A stretch of 64,000 nucleotides of DNA from Alphaproteobacteria bacterium (lineage in GTDB: Bacteria; Pseudomonadota; Alphaproteobacteria; UBA9219), in NCBI GenBank assembly GCA_026225415.1, contig JAMFSS010000002.1, forward strand, positions 89,915 through 153,914. The letters run 5' to 3'. Both the position numbers and the translations under genes were made by a program. The notes under the pieces are model-generated. The model was not told the DNA's origin. It made no database searches and saw only the letters and a program-made list of their open reading frames with translations. Shown here one piece after another: positions 45,672 to 55,468 of the stretch (positions are counted from its first letter, which is position 1; each line of letters starts with the position of its first letter).

Positions 45672-46879
45672 TGCCGTCTTACGCCTATCGCGCCGTTCAT
45701 ATATCGGGTCGCGTTTCGCGCGGTGAAATGGCCGCCGCCAACGAAAACGAATTGGCGGATTATCTAAGCCAGTCAGGGTTTGAATTGATCCACGCGCGGG
45801 AAAAACAAAAACCGTCATCACATATTGCGTTTTTACGCGCGTCAGTTCCTCCCCGTTGCATTGCGTCTTTTTGCATGCGAATGCATGATCTGTTGCAATC
45901 CGGCATCATTTTTCCCGATGCCTTGCGCGATGTGACGGAAACGACAGAAAACCGCACTATGGCTGGCGCGTTGGGGCAAATCTTGCATGCGCTTTCCAAT
46001 GGCACCGGCATTGCGGATTCTTTTACCCTCTCGCATCTTTTTTCTCCTTTGTTTATCGCCATTGTCGGCGCAGGCGAAACGAGTGGCGATATGACACACA
46101 TCTTCTCCTATCTTGCCACCCACACCGAAAATACCGCCAAGAACGCCGAAAAAACGCGCCGCGCCTTGCACTATCCTGTTTTTCTGTTTCTGGTCGCGGG
46201 CAGTGCGGTTTTGTTTATGATGGTGATGGTCATCCCGCAAATCGTGCAATTTCTGAATGGCATTCAGGGTCATTTGCCTTTCAGCACACGCCTGTTGGTC
46301 GCGCTCTCCAGCCTCTTCACAAATTACGGCCTGACAACCGCATCCATCCTTATTTTATCAGGCGGCGTTATATACATCGCCAAAAAAACTATTCCGTCCT
46401 TTGCCCTTTTTTGCGATGCAGTTCTTTTACGTTTGCCTTTTATCGGCAACCTCATCACCAAAATATCGCTCGCGCGTTTTACGCATAGCTTCGCCATTCT
46501 GTTCGACAGCGGTTGCACCGTACGCGATTGCATGAACCAATCAACCGCGACACTTTCCAACCGCGCTCTGCAACAGGGCATGCGTGACGCGTCCGAAAAA
46601 ATAACATCCGGCGCATCGCTTTCCCTTGCGCTCGCCGGCATTATGCCGCGCTATGCCATCGGCCTGCTTCGCATAGGCGAGCGCAGCGGCAATTTAAACA
46701 AAAGCCTGCACGATATTTCCACCACCTATGAACGCGAAGCGCAGGAAGCGAGCGAAAGTTTCATCGGTATTCTCGAACCCGTCCTCACCCTCGCCATCGG
46801 CGCGATATTGGCATGGACGGTCATCGCGGTTCTCGGCCCGTTGTATGGCAGCCTGTCCGTGTTGGGGGGACGCATGTGA
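45671..46879 (+). CDS. GspF/PilC/MshG-type inner-membrane platform protein
   Basis: Polytopic inner-membrane protein at the base of the machine. It begins MPSYAYRAVHISGRVSRGEM, and two T2SF cytoplasmic domains (~70-190, ~270-395) each precede membrane helices (PVFLFLVAGSAVLFMMVMVI; LTLAIGAILAWTVIAVLGPL). IVGAGETSGDM and LLRIGERSGNL are the paired family motifs. Its 402 residues are normal. It overlaps both neighbours by one base (TAATG and ATGTGATG junctions), so it is tightly coupled to the ATPase. Confidence 0.95.
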   Translation: MPSYAYRAVHISGRVSRGEMAAANENELADYLSQSGFELIHAREKQKPSSHIAFLRASVPPRCIASFCMRMHDLLQSGIIFPDALRDVTETTENRTMAGALGQILHALSNGTGIADSFTLSHLFSPLFIAIVGAGETSGDMTHIFSYLATHTENTAKNAEKTRRALHYPVFLFLVAGSAVLFMMVMVIPQIVQFLNGIQGHLPFSTRLLVALSSLFTNYGLTTASILILSGGVIYIAKKTIPSFALFCDAVLLRLPFIGNLITKISLARFTHSFAILFDSGCTVRDCMNQSTATLSNRALQQGMRDASEKITSGASLSLALAGIMPRYAIGLLRIGERSGNLNKSLHDISTTYEREAQEASESFIGILEPVLTLAIGAILAWTVIAVLGPLYGSLSVLGGRM

Positions 46880-48339
46880 TGTTTAATGGCACCCGCCCGC
46901 ATATTATTTTGATGATCGGCGATGACGGCATTGTGGCTGTGCCGCATGATATCGCCAATGCGTCGGTGTTTTTTGTGCCCACAGAAAATAAAAATGGCGC
47001 ACAGATTATCGATGATTTTATCAACCGCTATCCAAACGCGCGGCTTACGCTATGCGCCGATAATCTGGCACAGGATTATCGTGTTGACGCGCTACCGCCC
47101 CTCACCATCTTTGATCGCGCCAAACTCATTAAACGCCGCCTCCAACAAAGTTTTCCTTTGGCGCGAGTGACAACATCACGGCGTTTTACAAAATCGAAAA
47201 ATCAGATATTGCTTATCGGCCTTAATGGCAATAACGCTGCGTTGCAATGGGCCGACAGGTTACGCGGCCGCATGCCACGCCTCACCCTTTTGCCGGTCGA
47301 AGCGGCGCAGCTTTTGGCAAAATTGTCGGCGGAAACGACCAAAGGCTGGGCGATGCTGGTCAGCCGCCAAAAAACAGGCGGCTTTCGGCAAATTGTAACC
47401 CATAAGGGCAATCTGGTTTTTACGCGCCTGACGCCCCTGCCTTCTGACGGCGAAGACCAAAGCAATATCATCGTCCGCGATATTCAGGCCAGCCTTGATT
47501 ATCTGACGCGGCTTGGCTTGCAAAACGCCCACGATCTTTCGGTGCTGCTGCTGATGCAGAATTTGGACCTTTCGCCCTTTGCCGATTTGTCTTTGCAATC
47601 GCTGCAATGCCTGCCGCCCTTGGCGGCCGCGCAAAAACTCCGCCTTCCCTTTGCGTCAGACAATGATGATAGCGCCGACGTTTTTTATGCCGCTTCGTTT
47701 GCCGAAACGCGCCCCGCTCTATCGCTCATGCTTCCCGATGCCAAAAACCTGTATCTAAATAAACAAACGCGATTTTGGGGCATGCGCGCCGCCTCCGCCT
47801 GCCTCGCTTTCTCTCTTATATTTGCCGTGTGCAATGCCGCCGATCTTTTTTCTACTCTGTATCAAACAGAACAGGAAACAACGCGCCTCAATGCCACCCA
47901 AAATGAACTTGCGCAGGCGCAGGCCAACGCCGCACCTTTGACTGAACCTCTGGGCCGCCTTCGTCAGGCGCTCGCCCGCCGCCATATTTACGAACAGGAA
48001 ACACCGACCCCGTGGCATGGGCTCAATGAAATAGCGGCAGCCCTAACCGATGACTCAAAAATTATCCATATCGATTGGGAAAACAAAACCGCCGGCGCGC
48101 CAGAAAAAATAACCATTGGCATGCGCATGACAACGAATACAGATGCGACAGACCGCGCCGCCATCGTCACCCGATTCAGCAACATCACGCAAAACATCGC
48201 GCTGGCCGCAGCCGATTATGATGTTGTGGAAACCAAACCGCCCTTCCCCGCTTTGCCACAGGAAACCGTGACAGCAGAAACGACGACATCTGCGCCAGAC
48301 CCAACCGGCGATATTATCCTGCAAAGGAAAACGCCATGA
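46879..48339 (+). CDS. PilM/PilN-like (MshI/GspL-like) assembly protein
   Basis: A 486-residue bitopic protein starting at MFNGTRPHIILMIGDDG. The cytoplasmic part (~1-295) looks like the actin-like fold of PilM/GspL, though motifs are weak. One membrane helix (~299-320, RAASACLAFSLIFAVC) leads to a coiled coil (~325-370, TTRLNATQNELAQAQANAAP) and a small PilN-like ferredoxin domain. So PilM and PilN functions appear fused, as in MshI or GspL. It sits between the platform gene and a PilO-like gene, overlapping the latter by 4 bases. The call rests more on topology and position than on motif. Confidence 0.8.
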   Translation: MFNGTRPHIILMIGDDGIVAVPHDIANASVFFVPTENKNGAQIIDDFINRYPNARLTLCADNLAQDYRVDALPPLTIFDRAKLIKRRLQQSFPLARVTTSRRFTKSKNQILLIGLNGNNAALQWADRLRGRMPRLTLLPVEAAQLLAKLSAETTKGWAMLVSRQKTGGFRQIVTHKGNLVFTRLTPLPSDGEDQSNIIVRDIQASLDYLTRLGLQNAHDLSVLLLMQNLDLSPFADLSLQSLQCLPPLAAAQKLRLPFASDNDDSADVFYAASFAETRPALSLMLPDAKNLYLNKQTRFWGMRAASACLAFSLIFAVCNAADLFSTLYQTEQETTRLNATQNELAQAQANAAPLTEPLGRLRQALARRHIYEQETPTPWHGLNEIAAALTDDSKIIHIDWENKTAGAPEKITIGMRMTTNTDATDRAAIVTRFSNITQNIALAAADYDVVETKPPFPALPQETVTAETTTSAPDPTGDIILQRKTP

Positions 48340-48932
48340 TCGATTGGCGTCAACATCGTTTGTGGTTGGGGCTGTTGTTTGCAGCTCTGGTTATCGGCGC
48401 GGCCAGCACGCCGTTGTTGTGCATCGCGCAACACAAAGCCAACGCAACACTCGCGAGCATCCAAAGCAAAAAAACACAAAGTGAAACGGCGTTGCAACAA
48501 TTCCAAAGCGACAGCGCCGAAGCCGAAAAAATGAAAGACGAAATCGACGCCGATGATACAGGAAAATTGCTGGCGCCCGTCGACCGTCTTCGTGCCGCAA
48601 AAATTCTCGAGAACCGGGCACAGGAAACCCACCTGAGCCATTTTACCTACACCCTGTCGCCGGAAGAAAAGATCAGCATCGACACCATTGGCGCGGGCAA
48701 ACAGGAATTGGCAAACAGCAAGCTAAGCCTTGCGGCGGACGCACCGACAGACGCCGATGCCTATCTGTTTCTGGACAATATCGCGCATACATTGCCCGGC
48801 CATCTGGCCTTGCGCCATATTTCCCTGCGACGCGTCGAAGGCGATACTATTACAGCGGCGAATATCCACATCATGGCAGAGGCGGAATGGTTGTCGAATG
48901 GCGCGATACAAAATCTGGCGGGCACACCATGA
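48336..48932 (+). CDS. PilO-like (GspM/MshJ-like) inner-membrane protein
   Basis: A 198-residue bitopic protein. It has a short N-terminus, one membrane helix (LWLGLLFAALVIGAASTPLL), a coiled coil (~38-75, LASIQSKKTQSETALQQF), then an alpha/beta domain with YLFLDNIAHTLPGHLALRHI. This is the PilO/GspM plan: a dimerising partner of the PilN-like domain. Sequence motifs are weak, as usual in this family. Its 4-base overlaps with both neighbours place it firmly in the assembly operon. Confidence 0.75.
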   Translation: MIDWRQHRLWLGLLFAALVIGAASTPLLCIAQHKANATLASIQSKKTQSETALQQFQSDSAEAEKMKDEIDADDTGKLLAPVDRLRAAKILENRAQETHLSHFTYTLSPEEKISIDTIGAGKQELANSKLSLAADAPTDADAYLFLDNIAHTLPGHLALRHISLRRVEGDTITAANIHIMAEAEWLSNGAIQNLAGTP

Positions 48933-49315
48933 AAAAAATCAGCGCCCTTCTGTTGCTTCTCGCCACGCCCGCTTTCGCCGCAGAAAACAACGCACCGCCC
49001 CCGGCTTCGCTCTTCTTCACCCCATCCGAAACGCATGAGGCCGAACGGCTTGCGGCGCACGAAGCGCCCACAGGCGCAGGCGATATAAGGCTGGGCGCGA
49101 TTATGTATTACGGCCCGCAAGATTGGTCGTTATGGTTGCAGGGCGAAAAATGGACTCCTGAAACATCCCGCGACGATTTGCATATATTGCAAGTCTCGCC
49201 CAATGATGTGCATCTGTCCTGGCGCGATGATGAAAAAGGCGAAACGCATCTGATCACCTTACATCCCAATGAATCTTATCAGATCGCAACCGGCAAAACT
49301 ATTTTTGCGCCATAG
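48929..49315 (+). CDS. Periplasmic PilP/MshK-like protein
   Basis: A 128-residue protein with a cleavable signal peptide (MKKISALLLLLATPAFA). The mature part has a Pro-rich linker and a small beta domain (IRLGAIMYYGPQDWSLWLQG, VSPNDVHLSWRDDEKGE, IATGKTIFAP). This is like the HR domain of PilP/GspC or MshK, which docks to the secretin. It is the last plus-strand gene of the locus and overlaps the TPR gene on the other strand by 17 bases. The call relies mainly on domain style and operon position. Confidence 0.75.
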   Translation: MKKISALLLLLATPAFAAENNAPPPASLFFTPSETHEAERLAAHEAPTGAGDIRLGAIMYYGPQDWSLWLQGEKWTPETSRDDLHILQVSPNDVHLSWRDDEKGETHLITLHPNESYQIATGKTIFAP

Positions 49316-50006
49316 TCTGGTTATTTAAATAAAAAAGGCGTTGGCGAATGCCGCCAATTTTGCTGGCCGATGGCGCCGTGTGGTTTTGTGCATCATAGGC
49401 ATCTACCACCTGTTGATACAGCGCAGCGGCACCCGCATCCCCCGCATGATCCAACATAACCGCCAGCGCCAAAACATAACGCATATTATCAGGTGCGGCA
49501 TCCACAGCGCGGCGTTGAAAACGTATCGCTTGGTCGAGATCATTTTGGTCAATTGCATTATGCGCCAACGCAGCCAGATTGGATGCAGCCTGTTCCGGCG
49601 TATGACGCGTTGTGCGTTCACTTTGTACGACAATATTCATATCCGTATGGATGCTCTGCGTATTATGCTTAGTGATTATGACATGCGGCGGCAAAGCATC
49701 GGCCAATTGCGCAACCTCGTCCGGAGGCGCAAGGCTGTTAGCATCAATCCTGATATCATAAGGCGCGACTTTGACAGCAACTTGTGGCACAGCGATTTGT
49801 GCAGCGGGTGCAGGCGTAATGTCGTGCCATGCCGCAAAAATGCCCAAACATAAAATAAAGCTGAATACTGCCAACATGCACGCGCATGCAATGCGCCGCA
49901 TATCCCAATAGAGCCGCGGCAACGCCACGCGCGACATTTTTTGCAATGCGTGGCTGTGAAAATCATTGGCGGGGCGCAAGGATTTGCGGACTGATTTCAT
50001 GGCCAT
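49299..50006 (-). CDS. Membrane-anchored TPR protein (MshN-like candidate)
   Basis: A 235-residue protein. A basic N-terminus and one membrane helix (~37-58, IACACMLAVFSFILCLGIFA) precede a periplasmic part. A Pro/Ala linker is followed by TPR-like helices (~130-225: AASNLAALAHNAIDQNDLDQ, AIRFQRRAVDAAPDN). MSHA loci include a TPR protein (MshN) of like topology. It is on the opposite strand, convergent with the PilP-like gene by 17 bases, so it is not part of the same transcript. Two starts, 50006 and 50000, are possible; neither has a clear Shine-Dalgarno. Confidence 0.75.
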   Translation of the reverse strand: MAMKSVRKSLRPANDFHSHALQKMSRVALPRLYWDMRRIACACMLAVFSFILCLGIFAAWHDITPAPAAQIAVPQVAVKVAPYDIRIDANSLAPPDEVAQLADALPPHVIITKHNTQSIHTDMNIVVQSERTTRHTPEQAASNLAALAHNAIDQNDLDQAIRFQRRAVDAAPDNMRYVLALAVMLDHAGDAGAAALYQQVVDAYDAQNHTAPSASKIGGIRQRLFYLNNQTMAQK

Positions 50007-50051
50007 TTTGTACCACGAATCAAACCGTTACGCGATAGAGATAATGTAATG

Positions 50052-51830
50052 TCAGAACGATTCGGCGGGGAAATCCATAATGGGTTTGGCGCCGGAAAGG
50101 ATAGCCAAATTCAAAGCGTTAACCTGCGGCATGACCCGCGCGAAATAAAACCGCGCCGTCCTCAGCTTGGCATCGTAAAACGCAGCGCGATCGCCCGCCA
50201 ACGGCAATTTCACCGCTGCCACTTTTGCCATCTTCAACCACATGAAACCCACGGCAACATAGGCGAACAGTTTAAGATAATCGGTCGACGCCGCACCCGC
50301 TTCATCAGCATTACCAAACCCGCGCGTGGCAACCGTAAGGGTCGATACTTGTAATTTGCCGAACGCCGACATAAACATCGGCAAAAATTCCGCCAAGGCC
50401 GCATTTTCTTTTTCCGCCGCGATGAAATCGGCAACCGGATGGAAGAAGGTGCGCATCAATCGGCCAAAATCTTCCGGCATTTTGCGCCCGACAAGATCCA
50501 GCCCCTGAATACCGTTGGCGCCTTCGTAAATTTGGGTGATACGCGCATCGCGCACATATTGTTCGACACCATGTTCGCGGATATAGCCATGCCCGCCATA
50601 AATCTGTACCGCAATATTGGTGACATCAAATGCCATATCGGTCGTAAAAGATTTAATGATGGGGATCATGAGCGCGACAAAATCCGCAGCCTCGGCACGT
50701 TTTTTCTCATCAGGGTGCTTCAACTCAACATCCAACTCACGCCCCACCCAAAACGCCAAGGCGCGACACCCTTCGGTCAACGACTTCATCACCAATAAAT
50801 TGCGGCGCACATCGGGATGCACAATCAAAGGATCTGCGGGCTTATCGGGGAATTTCACGCCCGTCAGAGAGCGCATCTGCAAGCGTTCTTTGGCATAGAT
50901 CACAGCATTTTGGTATGCGACTTCGGCCAAACCCAACCCTTGCAATCCCACAGCCAGACGCGCTTCATTCATCATGGTGAACATCGCGCTCATGCCCTTG
51001 TTGGGTTTGCCTACCAGCCAACCCACGGCATTATCGAAATTCATCACACAGGTCGCGGAACCTTTGATACCCATTTTATGTTCGATACTGCCGCACGCCA
51101 CAGCATTGCGCGACATATCAGTGGGCATAAATTTCGGAACGAGGAATAAGCTTATCCCCTTCACACCGACAGGGGCATCGGGCAACCGCGCCAAAACCAG
51201 GTGGATAATATTTTCCGACAGATCATGCTCACCAGCGGAAATGAAAATCTTGGTGCCGGTAATTTTATATGAACCATCTGTTTGTGTGTCGGCTTTAGTT
51301 CGTATTAAACCCAAATCGGTGCCGCATTGTGGTTCGGTCAAACACATCGTACCAGTCCAAATACCGTCAGCCAGTTTTGGCAGATACAGGTTTTTCAACT
51401 CATCGGTCGCATGCTTTTCAATCGCGTTATACGCGCCGTGGGATAGGCCGGGATACATGCCGAATGACATATTGGCCGAGCTGAAAATCTCATCCAAAAC
51501 GCAATTCAACAAAATCGGCAAACCTTGGCCGCCATATTCCGTTTTACAAGACAACCCCGACCAACCACCTTCGCGGAAAGTGTTATAGGCATCCTTAAAT
51601 CCACTGGGCGTTTTCACTTCGCCATTTGCAAAAGTACAACCTTCGGCATCGCCGGATTGATTCAGCGGAAACATAACTTCCTCGCCAATTTGCGCGGCGG
51701 CTTCCAAAATCGTGTCGACATTTTCCGCCGTTGCTTCCTCATAACCCGCCAACGCCGCAAGTGCGGGCGCATCGATCACCTCGTTTAACACAAAACGGAT
51801 ATCTTCAAGCGGGGCTTTGTATGTGGGCAT
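50052..51830 (-). CDS. Acyl-CoA dehydrogenase (long form with C-terminal extension)
   Basis: FAD enzyme that starts each beta-oxidation cycle. Its 592 residues match the bacterial long-form family with an extra C-terminal domain. It shows GTMCLTEPQCGTDLGLIRTK (FAD/substrate site), KIFISAGEHDLSENIIHLVL, and RDARITQIYEGANGIQGLDL with the catalytic Glu. The N-terminus (MPTYKAPLEDIRFVLNEVID) is typical of this group. It lies ~105 bases downstream of the fadB-like gene on the same strand. Together with the thiolase gene these encode a full beta-oxidation set. Confidence 0.96.
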   Translation of the reverse strand: MPTYKAPLEDIRFVLNEVIDAPALAALAGYEEATAENVDTILEAAAQIGEEVMFPLNQSGDAEGCTFANGEVKTPSGFKDAYNTFREGGWSGLSCKTEYGGQGLPILLNCVLDEIFSSANMSFGMYPGLSHGAYNAIEKHATDELKNLYLPKLADGIWTGTMCLTEPQCGTDLGLIRTKADTQTDGSYKITGTKIFISAGEHDLSENIIHLVLARLPDAPVGVKGISLFLVPKFMPTDMSRNAVACGSIEHKMGIKGSATCVMNFDNAVGWLVGKPNKGMSAMFTMMNEARLAVGLQGLGLAEVAYQNAVIYAKERLQMRSLTGVKFPDKPADPLIVHPDVRRNLLVMKSLTEGCRALAFWVGRELDVELKHPDEKKRAEAADFVALMIPIIKSFTTDMAFDVTNIAVQIYGGHGYIREHGVEQYVRDARITQIYEGANGIQGLDLVGRKMPEDFGRLMRTFFHPVADFIAAEKENAALAEFLPMFMSAFGKLQVSTLTVATRGFGNADEAGAASTDYLKLFAYVAVGFMWLKMAKVAAVKLPLAGDRAAFYDAKLRTARFYFARVMPQVNALNLAILSGAKPIMDFPAESF

Positions 51831-51935
51831 TCAACTCTCCGTATTATCTAAATTTTTTACCAAAAGCGGCCGCGAAAAAGCGCCACAACATCCAAGACGC
51901 GAAACGCCAGAATTTGTCTTTGGCCGCACCGAACA

Positions 51936-54278
51936 TCAATTCCTCAATGGCTTGCCGGTTTTCAAAATCGTACCAATCCGCGCCACAGTCTCCGGCGTGT
52001 GAACCAGCTTCATAAATTCAATGCGTTCAAGTTCGAGGATTTGCGCCTCGGTCGTTGGCGTGGTGAAATCACGTTCACCGCCACACAACACCGCTGCCAA
52101 AGCCTTGGACACCGTCACATCATGCGGCAAGGCCTTGCCCGCCAAACGGAATCCTTCAATCGCCAAACCAAGCGCAGCGCGGCCTGTTGGCCCCGGTAAA
52201 TTCAGCACCAACGGTTCCGGCGCTTTATAATCCTTGGCCAATTCCAACACGCGTTGTTTGGCATCGAACAACAAACGATCGCGATTCATCGTGATGCCAT
52301 CTGTGTCGCGCAGATACATCAAATCACGCGCATCGAATGCCGATTTCGCGACCTTGGCCACGCTAACGGTTTCAAACACTTGCGCCACGGGCGGTATCGG
52401 CCCGCCGAAACGGCGTTTTTTGCTAAATGCGCGCCCCAACATTTGCGCACAACCACCCCAACCGGGGATAACGCCCACGCCAACTTCGACCAGCCCAATA
52501 TAAGTTTCGGCATGTGCCTGTACCGCCGCGCAATGCAATGTTAACTCGCACCCGCCACCCAAAGCCAAACCAGTCGGCGCGGCCACGGTCGGGAAAGGCG
52601 CGAATTTTATCATCTGATAAGTTTCATGGCCTTTTTTAATCAAATCTTCCATCGCCGGATACATCGCGATGTTCAAGGCGAACAACGCCAAGCCCAGATT
52701 GGCGCCCGCCGAAAAATTGTCGGCTTCGTTATGCACGACCAAACCTTTATACTTGCCCTTGCTGTCATTGATGATGCCGACCGATTTTTGCATAATCGCA
52801 AAAGTATCGGGGTCAATCGCATTCATCTTGGTATGGAATTCAAAACACAAAACGCCATCGCCAATATCCCACAGGCTGGCGGAACCGTTTTTGGTGATCG
52901 GTTTTCCGGCGGCACGTTTCACATCACCCAACAACAACACACCCGATGGGCGTTGCACCTGTTTATACACGCCATCAACGCCAAGATATTCCAATCGGCC
53001 ATTTTCGGTACGGTAAAAACTCCGCCCCGCCGCCTTTTGCAAAAACGCCGGCACGACCCGATTTTCCGCAGCCAACCGCGCGGCCATCCAATCGGCACCC
53101 AATTGGTCGATCAATTCAAACGGCCCGAATTTCCAGTTGAAACCAAGACGCATGCCAGCATCGACGGCGACAATATCATCGGCAATTTGCGGCACCAGCG
53201 AAGCCGCATAAGACAAAGCCTGCGACAATACGCTCCACACAAATTTACCGATTTTGTCATCGGCCTCACACAGCAAACGCAATTTCTTTCCAGCATTTTC
53301 TACCGCCGCCAACCGTACCTTTGCCGTTTCGCGGTATGCGCCAGTATTTAAATCAACGGTTTCTTTTACCTTGCCGCCATTATCGCGGTTCAACCGATAA
53401 AAACCGCCTTTGCCTTTGCGCCCCGTGTAACCATCGGCGATCATCTTATCAATCACGGCATGCGGAATATTGATCGAACGATACGCATCATCGGCGGGCA
53501 AAGTCGCAAGGAATGATTTCGCGATGAGCGGCATCAAATCCAAACCAATCAAATCCAACAAACCAAACACGCCCGTTTTCGGCATGCCAACAGGTTTACT
53601 GAACACGGCATCGGCTTCTTCAACCGTTAAACCAAATTCATAAGCGGCATTAACGGCGCATTGAATGAAGAAAACGCCCAAACGGTTAGCAATAAATCCG
53701 GGCGTGTCCTTGCAAGGCACAACGCCCTTGCCCAATTCACGGTCGCAGAAATCGCGGATCATGTCGGCGGCACCGGCATGCGTTTTATCACCCGTCACCA
53801 ATTCCAGCAAGCGCATATAGCGCGGCGGATTAAAGAAATGCGTTATCAGAAAATCTTTGGCGAATTGTTCCGATTGGCCCTGAACAAGAATATGCATCGG
53901 AATGGTCGATGTATTTGACGAAACTATCGAACCGGGTTTGCGCACCGCATCAATTTTCTTATACAAATCAGCTTTCACCTGCGGGTTTTCCAACACTGCT
54001 TCGATAATCCAATCGACATCGGACAACTTGCTCAAATCGTCTTCCAAATTTCCGGCCGCAATCAACTTCGCATTTTTCGGATGCATAAACGGCGCAGGAT
54101 CCATCTTCGCCAGTTTCTCAACCGCACCCTTAGCCAGAAAATTCCGGTCGGGCTGGTCTTTTAAAACAATATCCAACAACACAACCGGCACACCCGCATT
54201 GGTGATATGCGCCGCAATCTGGCTGCCCATCACGCCCGAACCGATAACCGCAACTTTTTTGATAAGCGATTGAGCCAT
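51936..54278 (-). CDS. 3-Hydroxyacyl-CoA dehydrogenase / enoyl-CoA hydratase bifunctional protein
   Basis: Hydrates enoyl-CoA and oxidises the 3-hydroxyacyl-CoA. It starts at MAQSLIKKVAVIGSGVMGSQ (54278) and has 780 residues. The dehydrogenase part comes first: Rossmann motif GSGVMGSQIA, then ITHFFNPPRYMRLLELV with the catalytic His, then the C-terminal HAD domains. The enoyl-CoA hydratase part (~490-700) follows: FSAGANLGLALFA and PTGLALGGGCELTLHCA form the oxyanion hole. This dehydrogenase-first order is the reverse of E. coli FadB. Its ATG overlaps the thiolase stop by one base. Confidence 0.95.
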   Translation of the reverse strand: MAQSLIKKVAVIGSGVMGSQIAAHITNAGVPVVLLDIVLKDQPDRNFLAKGAVEKLAKMDPAPFMHPKNAKLIAAGNLEDDLSKLSDVDWIIEAVLENPQVKADLYKKIDAVRKPGSIVSSNTSTIPMHILVQGQSEQFAKDFLITHFFNPPRYMRLLELVTGDKTHAGAADMIRDFCDRELGKGVVPCKDTPGFIANRLGVFFIQCAVNAAYEFGLTVEEADAVFSKPVGMPKTGVFGLLDLIGLDLMPLIAKSFLATLPADDAYRSINIPHAVIDKMIADGYTGRKGKGGFYRLNRDNGGKVKETVDLNTGAYRETAKVRLAAVENAGKKLRLLCEADDKIGKFVWSVLSQALSYAASLVPQIADDIVAVDAGMRLGFNWKFGPFELIDQLGADWMAARLAAENRVVPAFLQKAAGRSFYRTENGRLEYLGVDGVYKQVQRPSGVLLLGDVKRAAGKPITKNGSASLWDIGDGVLCFEFHTKMNAIDPDTFAIMQKSVGIINDSKGKYKGLVVHNEADNFSAGANLGLALFALNIAMYPAMEDLIKKGHETYQMIKFAPFPTVAAPTGLALGGGCELTLHCAAVQAHAETYIGLVEVGVGVIPGWGGCAQMLGRAFSKKRRFGGPIPPVAQVFETVSVAKVAKSAFDARDLMYLRDTDGITMNRDRLLFDAKQRVLELAKDYKAPEPLVLNLPGPTGRAALGLAIEGFRLAGKALPHDVTVSKALAAVLCGGERDFTTPTTEAQILELERIEFMKLVHTPETVARIGTILKTGKPLRN

Positions 54279-55414
54279 TATACGGCCTCCAAAATCGTCG
54301 CAATACCCTGCCCGCCGCCGATACATTGTGTGGCCAATGCGAATTTTTTGCCTTCACGTTTTAACAAAGAAGCAGCCTTGCCGGTAATGCGCGCGCCCGT
54401 CGCACCCAATGGATGCCCCAAGGCAATCGCGCCACCATCCAGATTGATTTTCGATACGTCCAAATCCAAATCGCGGATACAGGCCAATGATTGGCTGGCG
54501 AACGCTTCGTTCAATTCGATGATATCAATATCCGCGACCGTCAAACCGGCGCGTTGCAAAGCTTTGCGCGTTGCGACCACGGGACCGATGCCCATAATTT
54601 CCGGCGCACATCCGCCAACCGCAATCGATTTAATCCGCGCCAAAATCGGCAAGCCATGCGCCTTGGCATATTCCTCGCTGCACACCAAAGTCACGGATGC
54701 GCCATCCGTCAATGGCGATGATGTGCCCGCCGTTACGCTGCCCTTATCATCAAACGCGGGTTTCAATTCCGACAATTTTTCCGGCGTCGTGCCTGCGCGG
54801 ATACAACCGTCCTTATCCACTAAACCACCCGGCGATTGTACGCCGATAATTTCATCGGCCAATCTTCCCGCCGCCTGCGCCGCCGCTGCCTTGGCATGCG
54901 ATTGCACCGCGAAGGCTTCCTGCTCCTTGCGCGTAATGCCATATTTCTTGGCGACATTTTCCGCCGTGGTCCCCATGCTCATATAGGCCGCCGGATATTT
55001 TTCCGCCAACGCAGGATTAGGCATCGGGTTAAACCCGGACATGGGCACGCGAGTCATGCTTTCGACACCGGCGCATAAAAATACATCGCCCGCGCCCATT
55101 TGTATTGCGCCCGCCGCCATGTGAACCGACTGCATCGACGAACCGCAAAAACGGTTCACCGTCACGCCTGCGACACTAAGCGGCAATTGCGCGATAAAAC
55201 CGATCAACCGCGCGACATTCAACCCCTGCTCGCCTTCGGGAAACGCGCAACCTAAAATCAAATCTTCGATATCATCGGGGTTTACCTTGGTGCGTTCAAC
55301 CAATCCGCGAATAACCGCCGCCGCCATATCATCGGCGCGAGTCTTGGCGAATTCACCCTTGTTCGCGGGACAGAAAGCAGAACGGGCATAGCCAGCAATA
55401 ACGACGGATTTCAT
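54278..55414 (-). CDS. Acetyl-CoA acyltransferase (thiolase)
   Basis: Cleaves 3-ketoacyl-CoA to acetyl-CoA in the last step of beta-oxidation. It starts at MKSVVIAGYARSAFCPANKG (55414), with GGAG 6 bases upstream. It has the active Cys in NRFCGSSMQSVHMAAG (~91), GGAIALGHPLGATGARI with the catalytic His, and CIGGGQGIATI with the second Cys. Its 378 residues are normal. It is the first gene of the thiolase - hydroxyacyl-CoA dehydrogenase - acyl-CoA dehydrogenase operon. A purine-rich palindrome arm lies upstream. Confidence 0.96.
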   Translation of the reverse strand: MKSVVIAGYARSAFCPANKGEFAKTRADDMAAAVIRGLVERTKVNPDDIEDLILGCAFPEGEQGLNVARLIGFIAQLPLSVAGVTVNRFCGSSMQSVHMAAGAIQMGAGDVFLCAGVESMTRVPMSGFNPMPNPALAEKYPAAYMSMGTTAENVAKKYGITRKEQEAFAVQSHAKAAAAQAAGRLADEIIGVQSPGGLVDKDGCIRAGTTPEKLSELKPAFDDKGSVTAGTSSPLTDGASVTLVCSEEYAKAHGLPILARIKSIAVGGCAPEIMGIGPVVATRKALQRAGLTVADIDIIELNEAFASQSLACIRDLDLDVSKINLDGGAIALGHPLGATGARITGKAASLLKREGKKFALATQCIGGGQGIATILEAV

Positions 55415-55468
55415 GAAAAACTCCAAAGGTGAGACATCCTTATTTTGCATTAATGGACATGAACAAAG

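Noticed and set aside
52626-53351. Plus-strand open frame opposite the hydroxyacyl-CoA dehydrogenase gene
   Set aside because: It is a shadow of the conserved gene with no motif.
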